From Comamonas antarctica (GTDB lineage Bacteria; Pseudomonadota; Gammaproteobacteria; Burkholderiales; Burkholderiaceae_C): a stretch of 64,000 nucleotides of DNA. Position 1 is the first letter of the stretch, and each line of letters begins with the position of its first letter. The notes beneath the pieces are model-generated. The model did no database searches, was not told where the DNA came from, and worked only from the letters and a program-made list of their open reading frames with translations. The position numbers and the translations under genes were made by a program. The stretch covers positions 2,287,501 through 2,351,500 of the forward strand of contig NZ_CP054840.1 of the NCBI RefSeq assembly GCF_013363755.1, in the 5' to 3' direction. This document shows positions 56,147 to 64,000 of the stretch, piece by piece.

Positions 56147-57136
56147 ATGAACATGCGCCTCAATGCCTCGCCCCAGCAACTGCTGACCGACCGCCTGCAG
56201 ACGGCTCTCGAAGCCACGCCGCACATCAGCGCCGTACCGCAATCGGCGCACATCGGCGCGCTGATCGGCGGCGTCGACCTGAGCCAGCCGCTCAGCGCGG
56301 CCGAAATCCACAGCATCCGCTCGGCGCTGCTGCGCTGGAAGGTGGTGTTCTTCCGCGAACAGCACCTGAGCCACGCGCAGCATGTGGCGTTTGCGCGCCA
56401 GTTCGGCGAGCTGACCATCGGCCACCCGGTATTCGGCCATGTCGAGGGCCATCCCGCGCTGTACTCGATTGCCAAGCACCGCCGCGCCAACAGCCATGGC
56501 AGCGAGCCCGAGCGCCGCCCCTGGAGCGGCTGGCATGCGGACGTGACCGCGGCGCACAACCCGCCCGCGGCCTCGATCCTGCGCGGCGTGACCATCCCGC
56601 CCTACGGCGGCGATACGCAGTGGACGAACCTGGTGGCGGCGTATGAAGCCTTGTCGGAGCCGCTCAAGGCCTTCCTGCAAGGACTGCGCGGCGAGCACCG
56701 CTTCAGCCCGCCTGCGGGCGCGAGCGCCACGGCCGAATACCTCGAACTGGTGAAGAACAACACGCTGGTCAGCGAGCATCCACTGGTCACCGTGCATCCC
56801 GAAACCGGCGAACAGGTGCTCTACATCAGCCCGGGTTTCCTCAAAAGCATCAGCGGCCTGCGCACGCGCGAATCCCGCGTGCTGCTGGAGCTGCTGTGGG
56901 AACACGCGGTGGCCAGCGAGTTCACCGTGCGCTTCAAGTGGGAGCCCGGCTCGATCGCGTTCTGGGACAACCGCTCCACCGCCCATGTCGCGCCGCAGGA
57001 TATCTTCGCGCTTGAATACGACCGCCAGCTCTACCGCAGCACGCTGGTCGGCCAGGTGCCGGTCGGCGCCGACGGCCGGGCCTCGGCCGCCATCCAGGGC
57101 GACCCCGTACTCGCGGCGCACGGCGCCGCTTACTGA
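56147..57136 (+). CDS. TauD/TfdA-family 2-oxoglutarate dioxygenase
   Basis: A 329-residue Fe(II)/2OG dioxygenase of the TauD/TfdA family, which typically releases sulfite from taurine or cleaves aryl-oxy acids. Visible motifs: IGALIGGVDLSQPLS near 40-55, LLRWKVVFFREQHLS, WHADVTAAHNPPAAS with HxD iron ligands, PYGGDTQWTNL, and FKWEPGSIAFWDNRSTAHVAPQDI with distal His and Arg region. The start ATG 56147 has AGGAG nine bases upstream. Its operon partner is a Bug receptor, so the substrate is probably imported by that receptor. A strong terminator follows. Confidence 0.93.
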   Translation: MNMRLNASPQQLLTDRLQTALEATPHISAVPQSAHIGALIGGVDLSQPLSAAEIHSIRSALLRWKVVFFREQHLSHAQHVAFARQFGELTIGHPVFGHVEGHPALYSIAKHRRANSHGSEPERRPWSGWHADVTAAHNPPAASILRGVTIPPYGGDTQWTNLVAAYEALSEPLKAFLQGLRGEHRFSPPAGASATAEYLELVKNNTLVSEHPLVTVHPETGEQVLYISPGFLKSISGLRTRESRVLLELLWEHAVASEFTVRFKWEPGSIAFWDNRSTAHVAPQDIFALEYDRQLYRSTLVGQVPVGADGRASAAIQGDPVLAAHGAAY

Positions 57137-57166
57137 TCGAAGTTTGTCTCCTCCGTCAGGAGTTCG

Positions 57167-57194
57167 GGCGCTGCACATGCAGCGCCTTTTTTTT
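57167..57194 (+). terminator. Rho-independent terminator of the Bug/TauD operon
   Basis: GGCGCTGC and GCAGCGCC form an 8-bp stem around an ACAT loop, followed by eight T. It ends the TauD operon 30 bases after the stop codon and faces the HxlR gene. Confidence 0.95.
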
Positions 57195-57207
57195 GTGCGG
57201 TACCGGG

Positions 57208-57654
57208 TCAGGCGATCTTGCGCACCACGGTCGCGTCCGGCGCCAGCACGCGGCCGTCCTCAGCGACCGGTTGCATGAACGGCACCGGCCTTTGCGTGCG
57301 CAGGTCCAGCAGCAGCGAATGGCGCTCGCCGGACGCAAACAGCTGCTGCTCGCCCCACTGCCGCAGCGCCACGATCACCGGAAACAGCTTTTCCCCCCGC
57401 GGCGTCAGCACATATTCCTGGTAGGCCGAGCCATCGGAGGCGGGCTGCAGGGCCAGGATGCCGGCCTCGACCAGCTTGTGCAGCCGGTCCGACAGGATAT
57501 TGCGCGCCATGCGCAGGCCGCGCTGGAAATCGCCAAAACGGCGCACGCCGTCGAATGCATCGCGCACGATCAGCAGCGACCAGCGGTCGCCCAGGATGTC
57601 GACGCAGCGCGCGACGGGACAGGGTTCGGCATCAATGGCGACAGGGCGTGGCAT
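57208..57654 (-). CDS. HxlR-family transcriptional regulator
   Basis: A 148-residue HxlR-type winged helix protein. The conserved start is CPVARCVDILGDRWSLLIVRDAFDGVRRFGDFQRGLRMARNILSDRLHKLVEAGIL, with PRGEKLFPVIVALRQWGEQ after it. HxlR proteins often sense redox or electrophiles through the N-terminal Cys; here Cys13 lies in AEPCPVARC. It is divergent from the MFS gene at 57755 (100 bases between) and most likely represses it. The ATG at 57654-57652 was chosen as the usual family start. Confidence 0.93.
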   Translation of the reverse strand: MPRPVAIDAEPCPVARCVDILGDRWSLLIVRDAFDGVRRFGDFQRGLRMARNILSDRLHKLVEAGILALQPASDGSAYQEYVLTPRGEKLFPVIVALRQWGEQQLFASGERHSLLLDLRTQRPVPFMQPVAEDGRVLAPDATVVRKIA

Positions 57655-57754
57655 GCAGCTTCCTCGGGCACAGGGCAATGTGGTTGCATTTTAAGACCGC
57701 TTCACATAGCATGGACTGGTTTTATTTTGAAACTAGATTGCAAAGAAGCCCTGC

Positions 57755-58987
57755 ATGAATCCACCGTCTGCCACCGCGTCCCCATCCCGCGCCGAATGCC
57801 GCGCCGACCCCCGTCCCCCACTCGCACGCAGCGTGGTCTTGCTGTTCGCTGCGGCCAGCGGCCTGAGCGTTGCCAACGTCTACTACGCCCAGCCGCTGCT
57901 GGACAGTCTTGCGCATGACTTCGGCATCGGCCAGGCGGCCGTGGGCGGCGTGGTGACAGCCACCCAGGCGGGGTGTGCGCTGGCCTTGCTCTTGCTCGTG
58001 CCATTGGGTGACCACATGGAACGGCGCCGGCTGATGGCCGTGCAGATGCTGGCGCTGATGGCGGCGCTGATCACGGTTGCATTGGCGCGCAGCATGCCGG
58101 TGCTGCTCTCGGGCATGCTGGCCGTGGGCCTGATGGGCACGGCCATGACCCAGGGGCTCATTGCCTATGCTGCCAGCGCAGCCGCGCCGCAGGAACGCGG
58201 GCGCGTCGTGGGCTCGGCCCAGGCCGGCGTGTTCATCGGACTGCTTCTGGCGCGCGTGGTGTCCGGCGGCATCAGCGATCTCGCGGGCTGGCGCGCGGTC
58301 TATGCGGTCGCCGCGCTGCTGATGCTCGGCCTCGCACTGCCGCTGTGGCGCCGCCTGCCGGCCATGCCCGCCCCCGCCGGCGCACCTGGCTATCCGCGTC
58401 TGGTGGCGTCGATGCTGACGCTGCTGCGCGAGGAAAAAACGCTGCAGGTGCGCGGCCTGCTCGCGCTGCTGATGTTTGCCGCGTTCAACATCTTCTGGAG
58501 CGCCCTGGTGCTGCCGTTGCGCGCGGCAGGCTTGTCGCACACGGCCATTGGCGCGTTCGGGCTGGTCGGCGTGGTGGGCGCGCTGGCCGGCGCGCGCGCC
58601 GGGCGCTGGGCCGACGCAGGCCAGGGCGAGCGCGTGAGCGCGCTGGCACTGGGCCTGCTGCTGCTGGCGTGGTGGCCGCTGTCGTGGATGGAACAGTCGC
58701 TGTGGGCGCTGCTGCTGGGCATCGTGCTGCTGGACCTGGGCGGCCAGGCGCTGCATGTCACCAACCAGAGCCTGATCCTGCAGGCCCGGCCGCAGGCATC
58801 GAGCCGGCTCATCGCGCTCTACATGCTGTTCTACGCGGTGGGCAGCGGCGCCGGCGCGCTGGCAAGCACCGCCGCCTATGCGCACGCGGGCTGGCCGGCC
58901 GTGTGCCTGCTGGGCGCGGGCGTGAGCCTGCTGGCGCTGCTGGTCTGGTGGCGTACCCGGCCCGAGGGCGGCGGGGCAGCAGGCTAA
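57755..58987 (+). CDS. MFS-type exporter (YnfM/arabinose-polymer-like)
   Basis: A 410-residue major facilitator with twelve helices. Motifs: LSVANVYYAQPLLDSLAHDFG at the first helix, LLVPLGDHMERRRLM (MFS motif A loop), then QGLIAYAASAAAPQERGRVVGSAQAGVFIGLLLARVVSG in helix 4 to 5. It resembles drug or metabolite efflux carriers. A divergent HxlR regulator suggests induction by a toxic compound. The start is ATG 57755. No operon partner: the next gene, a Bug receptor, begins 83 bases later and could be co-transcribed. Confidence 0.88.
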   Translation: MNPPSATASPSRAECRADPRPPLARSVVLLFAAASGLSVANVYYAQPLLDSLAHDFGIGQAAVGGVVTATQAGCALALLLLVPLGDHMERRRLMAVQMLALMAALITVALARSMPVLLSGMLAVGLMGTAMTQGLIAYAASAAAPQERGRVVGSAQAGVFIGLLLARVVSGGISDLAGWRAVYAVAALLMLGLALPLWRRLPAMPAPAGAPGYPRLVASMLTLLREEKTLQVRGLLALLMFAAFNIFWSALVLPLRAAGLSHTAIGAFGLVGVVGALAGARAGRWADAGQGERVSALALGLLLLAWWPLSWMEQSLWALLLGIVLLDLGGQALHVTNQSLILQARPQASSRLIALYMLFYAVGSGAGALASTAAYAHAGWPAVCLLGAGVSLLALLVWWRTRPEGGGAAG

Positions 58988-59070
58988 GGGTAAACACAGC
59001 TTTTGCTGAAAGCCGATTGAAAGCCTGGCTGCCCATCATCGGACACGTCCATCCCTACGAGAACAACCCC

Positions 59071-60087
59071 GTGACCACCACCGAATCCAGCAACGTCCGC
59101 GCCCCGCATCCGGTCAACCGCAGGCATGCCCTGCACGCCGGCGCAGCGCTGGCACTGGCGGGAGCGCTGCCCTCGCTGTCGCGGGCCCAGTCGGCCTGGC
59201 CGACGAAGTCCGTGCGCTTCGTCGTGCCCTTTGCGCCCGGCGGCAGCTCCGAGATCATCGCCCGCTCGACGGCCGTGGAGCTGTCCAAGACCCTCGGCCA
59301 GAACGTCTTTGTCGACAACAAGCCGGGCGCCGCGGGCAACATCGCGATGTCCGAAGTCGCGCGCGCCGAAGACCAGCACACGCTGATCCTGGGCCATATC
59401 GGCACGCTCGCGGTCAACCCCTATATCTTCGACAAGCTGCCCTGGTCGCCCAAGGACTTCAAGCCCGTGAGCCTGCTGGCCAAGGTGCCCAGCCTCTATG
59501 TGGTCAATGCCGACCTGCCCGTCAAGAATCTGCGCGAGCTGATTGCCCATGCCAAGCGCAACCCGGGCAAGCTCAGCTATGGCTCGGCCGGCAATGGCAG
59601 CGCGGGCCACCTGGCTTTCGAATACCTGAAGATGGCGTCCGAGGTCTTCATGCTGCACGTGCCGTACAAGGGCACGGGGCCGATGCTCACCGACCTGATC
59701 TCCGGCCGCGTCGACGCGTCGGCAATTGGCGCGGCAGCCATCATTCCCTTCATCAAGTCGGGCAAGGTGCGCTGCATCGCGACCGGCTCGGCCCAGCGCC
59801 TGCCCCAGCTGCCCGATGTGCCCACCGTCGCCGAGCAGGGCTTTCCCGGCTTCGAGATGACCCAGTGGTACGGCATGCTCGCGCCCGCCAACATGGCGCA
59901 GGCGCATATCGACAAGCTGTCGGCGGAGACCATGAAGGCCGTCAGGGCGCCCGAGTCGCAACGCCGGCTGAGCGGCGACGCGGCGGAGGCCATTGGCGGC
60001 ACGCCCGAGCAGTTCGCCCAATTCATCGCGGCCGAGCAGGCGCGCTGGAAGAAGGTGATCGCGCGCGCGCAGATCAAGCCGGACTGA
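59071..60087 (+). CDS. TctC/Bug periplasmic substrate-binding protein (near pobA)
   Basis: A 338-residue Bug receptor. The leader VTTTESSNVRAPHPVNRRHALHAGAALALAGALP ends at SRAQ with an RR pair before the hydrophobic core (text in two parts of the leader, residues 1-18 and 19-34). Motifs: VRFVVPFAPGGSSEIIARST, GQNVFVDNKPGAAGNIAM and PTVAEQGFPGFEMTQWYGMLAPANM. GTG 59071 is the only start that gives a sensible leader. It converges on pobA with 18 bases between, so a role in aromatic acid uptake is possible but not shown. Confidence 0.88.
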   Translation: MTTTESSNVRAPHPVNRRHALHAGAALALAGALPSLSRAQSAWPTKSVRFVVPFAPGGSSEIIARSTAVELSKTLGQNVFVDNKPGAAGNIAMSEVARAEDQHTLILGHIGTLAVNPYIFDKLPWSPKDFKPVSLLAKVPSLYVVNADLPVKNLRELIAHAKRNPGKLSYGSAGNGSAGHLAFEYLKMASEVFMLHVPYKGTGPMLTDLISGRVDASAIGAAAIIPFIKSGKVRCIATGSAQRLPQLPDVPTVAEQGFPGFEMTQWYGMLAPANMAQAHIDKLSAETMKAVRAPESQRRLSGDAAEAIGGTPEQFAQFIAAEQARWKKVIARAQIKPD

Positions 60088-60105
60088 GCCTGGCCCGGAT
60101 GCTGC

Positions 60106-61293
<1,188 letters not shown>

Positions 61294-61354
61294 CTAGGTT
61301 GTTTGTGGCAAGCGTAGAAGCGATGCTCTGCGCGAGCGCAAACCAGGATCGACT

Positions 61355-61395
61355 TTTGCGCGATGATCGCGCAAACTGCGCGGCTATCGCGCAAT
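61355..61395. promoter_or_regulatory. Triple 10-bp repeat operator of PcaU/PobR type
   Basis: The 10-bp unit TTTGCGCGAT (61355-61364) faces its complement ATCGCGCAAA (61366-61375) around one base, and a third near copy ATCGCGCAAT lies at 61386-61395, exactly 10 bases further. This is the geometry known for PcaU and PobR of Acinetobacter: a palindrome plus a third repeat at 10 bp. It stands 16 bases before the IclR start and 74 before pobA. Confidence 0.85.
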
Positions 61396-61411
61396 TTCTG
61401 TCCAGGTCCCG

Positions 61412-62209
61412 ATGCTCCCCCACCCCTCTTCGTCCACACCCGGCATTGCGCCGGCCGATTACATCGCCGGGCTGGGCAAGGGCCTGGCCGTGCTCGAATG
61501 CTTCGACACCGAGCGCCAGCGGCTCAATGCCACGCTGGCTGCCGAACGCGCGGGCCTTACGCGCGCGGCTGCGCGCCGGCACCTGCTGACGCTCGCGCAT
61601 CTGGGCTATCTCGAATCGGACGGCCACCACTTCTGGCTCACGCCCAAGGTGCTTGGCTTGTCGGGCGCCTACCTCGCCAGCGCGCGCCTGCCGCGCACCG
61701 TGCAGCCGGTGCTCAACCGGCTCAGCGCGATGGCCGCGTACTCCTTTTCCGCGGCGATTCTTGCCGGCAGCGAGACGGTGGTCATCGCGCGCAGCACCGC
61801 GCAGGAAGGCGCGCAGCAGCTCTATGCGCATGGCGTGCATCTGGGCAGCCGCATGCCGGCGCATGCGGCGTCGACCGGCCTGGTGCTGCTGGCCGCGCTG
61901 TCCGACAAGGCGCTCGACGAATGGCTCGCCTGCCGCAGGCTGCACCGGCTCACGCTGCACACGCTGACCCAGCCCGAGGAACTGCGCGCCTTCTTGGCAC
62001 GGGTGCGCGCGCAGGACTACTGCATTGCCCAGGAAGGCCATGAGCTCGGAGTCCAGGCCATCGCCGTGCCGCTGCGCAACAGCGCGGGCGAAACCGTGGC
62101 CGCGCTCAATGCCGTGATGTCGGCGCAACGCATGAGCGCCCAGGCGCTGGAGCGGCAGATGCTGCCGCTGCTGCGGGATGCAGCGCAGGAGTTGCGGCCG
62201 CTGCTTTGA
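61412..62209 (+). CDS. IclR-family regulator (PobR/PcaU-like)
   Basis: A 265-residue IclR-type regulator. The winged helix is near residues 18-75 (IAGLGKGLAVLECFDTERQRLNATLAAERAGLTRAAARRHLLTLAHLGYLE), and the effector domain follows (FSAAILAGSETVVIARS, SRMPAHAASTGLVLLAAL, LGVQAIAVPLRNSAGETVAALNAV). These features match the PcaU/PobR/PcaR group that senses 4-hydroxybenzoate or protocatechuate. It is divergent from pobA, with the operator at 61355-61395 between, so it should activate pobA on 4-hydroxybenzoate and regulate itself. PobR is the likely name, but the effector cannot be proven from sequence. Confidence 0.9.
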   Translation: MLPHPSSSTPGIAPADYIAGLGKGLAVLECFDTERQRLNATLAAERAGLTRAAARRHLLTLAHLGYLESDGHHFWLTPKVLGLSGAYLASARLPRTVQPVLNRLSAMAAYSFSAAILAGSETVVIARSTAQEGAQQLYAHGVHLGSRMPAHAASTGLVLLAALSDKALDEWLACRRLHRLTLHTLTQPEELRAFLARVRAQDYCIAQEGHELGVQAIAVPLRNSAGETVAALNAVMSAQRMSAQALERQMLPLLRDAAQELRPLL

Positions 62210-62216
62210 GGGCAAG

Positions 62217-62390
62217 CCCGTCGAACCATGGACGGCCCACGCTCATGCCTGGAGGACAGGACGTCCATCCTTCGACCCTTCGACAAGCTCAGGGCTCAGG
62301 ACGAACGGTTACCACCGCGCATATGGCCCCCGCCATCCGTTCGTGGTGAGCCTGCCTGGGCGGCCCCGTCGAACCATGAACGGCCTGCCC
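62217..62390. repeat. Palindromic dispersed repeat cluster (REP-like)
   Basis: Within the 257-base gap after the IclR gene, GTCGAACCATG occurs twice (62219 and 62371) as a direct repeat, and CTCAGGACGAACGG (62295-62308) faces CCGTTCGTGGTGAGCC (62337-62352). The first arm matches the copy at 45827-45857. Arms may form large hairpins. No gene is seen here. Confidence 0.7.
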
Positions 62391-62466
62391 GCATGCCCGG
62401 ACGACGGATACGCCCAGGCAATCACCGGTCATGCAGCGGCAAATCAGCCTGGTCCGTCTCCGGCCA

Positions 62467-63375
62467 TCACTTCTCTTTCAGCGGCCTGATGGCCGCCTCC
62501 TGGCACAGCGCGCGCAGCAGATCCGACGTCCGGCGTATCAGCGGCGTGCTTTTCTTCTTGGCCGACTGCGCGATGCACAGCGTGCTGACGATGCCCGGCG
62601 ACTCGATGGGAATGCAGGCCAGTTCATCCTGATGGTCCAGGCTGCTGAGCGCGCTGGCCGTGAGCGCCGCGTAGCCGTAGCCGCCGCGCACCAGGTCGAG
62701 AATGGCGGGCACGCTGGAGACCTCCCACACCACATTCAGCTTGACCTGCGACAGCGTGGCCTGGGCTTCCATCAGCTTGCGGAAAACCTGGCCGCGCTGC
62801 GGCATGATCAGCGGGTAGTCCGACAGCTGCTTGAATTGCACCGACTTCTGCTGCGCCATGCTGGCCGGGCCGATCAGGCACAGCCGCTCCTCCAGAACCG
62901 GAGTGACCTCGACCTGGGGCTGGGGTTCGGGCGTGTAGACCAGCGCCAGGTCCATGCGGCCCGTGGTCAGCCACTCCGCCATGTTGACCGAGAAGCCTTC
63001 GACCACCGCCAGCACGGCCTTGGGCATCTCGCGGCTGAACACGTCGATCAGCGGCAGCGTGAGCCGGCGCGCCAGGCTCGGCGGCAGGCCGACCACGATG
63101 CGGCCCACGGGTTCGTCGCGCTGGCTGCCCAGGTCTTCCTTGGCCAGCGCCACGCGCTGCATGATCGCGTGCCCGTGCTCCAGCAGCCGGCGTCCCGCGT
63201 CGGTGAGCGTCACCCCGCGGCCGGTGCGGATCAGCAGGGTTTCGCGCAGCTCGGTTTCAAGCGTGCGCACCTGGCGGCTCAGCGCCGGCTGCGCAATGTC
63301 GAGCAGCAACGCGGCCTTGCTGAAGCTGCCGGTCTCGGCGACATGCACAAAAGTTTCTATCTGCTGGAGATTCAT
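62467..63375 (-). CDS. LysR-family regulator (divergent from Bug)
   Basis: A 302-residue LysR regulator. The DNA-binding part is MNLQQIETFVHVAETGSFSKAALLLDIAQPALSRQVRTLE (residues 1-40), then LGVTLTDAGRRLLEHG-like text and the effector domain (RIVVGLPPSLARRLTLPLIDVFSREMP). It resembles CbbR/nac-type aromatic or nitrogen regulators in general form. The start ATG 63375-63373 gives the standard LysR start; longer upstream frame is unrelated. It is divergent from the Bug gene at 63544, 168 bases away, and probably regulates it. Confidence 0.93.
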   Translation of the reverse strand: MNLQQIETFVHVAETGSFSKAALLLDIAQPALSRQVRTLETELRETLLIRTGRGVTLTDAGRRLLEHGHAIMQRVALAKEDLGSQRDEPVGRIVVGLPPSLARRLTLPLIDVFSREMPKAVLAVVEGFSVNMAEWLTTGRMDLALVYTPEPQPQVEVTPVLEERLCLIGPASMAQQKSVQFKQLSDYPLIMPQRGQVFRKLMEAQATLSQVKLNVVWEVSSVPAILDLVRGGYGYAALTASALSSLDHQDELACIPIESPGIVSTLCIAQSAKKKSTPLIRRTSDLLRALCQEAAIRPLKEK

Positions 63376-63543
63376 GGCGGGTTCAAGCTGTAACCATGCC
63401 ATTTTGCTATAGCTGATAGAGAGCCATGCATCTAGGCGATGCATACCGCCCTGCCACAATGCACAAATAACTTGCCCGTTCCACGCAGAGGGGGCCGGGC
63501 AGGATGCGCAACAAAGACGCGATCGCCGCAAAAGGGAGACAAG

Positions 63544-64000
63544 ATGAGCACCGAGACAAGCAAGATGAACCGCCGCAGCGCCGGACTGGCCCTGGGCGCA
63601 CTGGCGCTGGGCGCGATGGCGCCCGCGCGCGCCCAGACGGCCCCCAACTGGCCCACGAAACAGGTGCGCATCATCAATCCCTTCCCGGTGGGCGGTGGCC
63701 CCGACGGCACTTCGCGCCTCGTGGCCGACAAGCTGTCGCGCATGTGGAACCAGCCGGTGATCGTCGAGAACCGCCCTGGCGGCAACGGTTTCATTGCCAT
63801 CGATGCCTTCAAGCGCGGCGCGACCGACGGCACCGACATCATCCAGCTGGACAACGTCCACCTCGCGGCCTACCCGCACCTGTTCAAGAAGCTGCCCTAC
63901 GACATCAACAAGGACTTCGAAGTCGTGCTGCCGCTGTTTCGAACCTTCTTTTTCGTCTGCGTGGCCACCGACAGCCCCTACAAGAGCATGTCCGACCTGA
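63544..64000 (+). CDS. TctC/Bug periplasmic substrate-binding protein, partial
   Basis: The first 152 residues of a Bug receptor; the gene runs past the window end. Signal peptide: MSTETSKMNRRSAGLALGALALGA ending at ARAQ. Motifs: VRIINPFPVGGGPDGTSRLVADKL, NQPVIVENRPGGNGFIAIDAF and KLPYDINKDFEVVLPLFRT. The ATG at 63544 has GGGAG a few bases upstream; a second ATG (63565) precedes the RR pair. A divergent LysR gene is its probable regulator. Confidence 0.92.
   Translation, partial: MSTETSKMNRRSAGLALGALALGAMAPARAQTAPNWPTKQVRIINPFPVGGGPDGTSRLVADKLSRMWNQPVIVENRPGGNGFIAIDAFKRGATDGTDIIQLDNVHLAAYPHLFKKLPYDINKDFEVVLPLFRTFFFVCVATDSPYKSMSDL

Overview
The window is GC-rich, gene-dense bacterial DNA of a betaproteobacterial type, most likely Burkholderiales/Comamonadaceae. 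The main pointers are eight separate genes for TctC/Bug-type periplasmic solute-binding proteins, a pobA gene with an IclR-type regulator, a fused GNAT-Rnk protein, a Prx-Grx hybrid peroxiredoxin, and dispersed repeats with a CTTCGAC...CTCAGGACGAACGG core. The genus call is inference; no rRNA, tRNA, phage, integrase, transposase or CRISPR array was seen.

Layout. (1) 1-6739, minus strand: a catabolic operon of a hotdog thioesterase, a single-chain BC-BCCP-CT acyl-CoA carboxylase, a double-domain CaiB/BaiF CoA-transferase and a Bug protein cut by the window edge. (2) 7187-15830: GNAT-Rnk fusion, DUF1624/HGSNAT-like membrane protein, Bug protein, sulfatase with divergent LysR regulator, AraC regulator, BASS-type transporter and tandem Usp. 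(3) 15907-34747, minus strand: the most remarkable part, a five-gene block of about 19 kb. It encodes a 4222-residue surface protein (LEPR-type N terminus, GEVED domain, 14 Calx-beta units, four cadherin-like units), a TolC-like lipoprotein, an RND-type adaptor, a HlyD-type adaptor with a large cytoplasmic N domain, and an M50 metalloprotease fused to a HlyD-like domain. No ABC ATPase is present, so it looks like a non-canonical export and processing machine for the giant adhesin. (4) 35213-49921: Bug plus alpha/beta hydrolase, XRE-cupin/GNAT/MFS operon, CpdB-like lipoprotein, Prx-Grx plus MltB-like transglycosylase, RecQ helicase, a second Bug-sulfatase cassette, a MOSC-ATL fusion and an NhaR-like LysR. 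(5) 50028-64000: small membrane protein, Usp, 2OG-Fe dioxygenase, a Bug/glucarate-dehydratase-like pair with divergent GntR, a Bug/TauD pair, an HxlR/MFS pair, a Bug protein, pobA with divergent IclR regulator, and a LysR/Bug divergent pair running off the end.

The genes describe a scavenging lifestyle: many high-affinity binding proteins for organic acids, each beside a catabolic enzyme or regulator (CoA-transferase/carboxylase, two sulfatases, a sugar-acid dehydratase, a TauD dioxygenase, 4-hydroxybenzoate hydroxylase), plus a large adhesin system for surface attachment. Several regulatory palindromes can be read directly: a GntR site (54195-54212), an XRE-cupin site (39270-39285), a PcaU/PobR-style triple 10-bp repeat (61355-61395), and a Fur-like palindrome (8299-8316).
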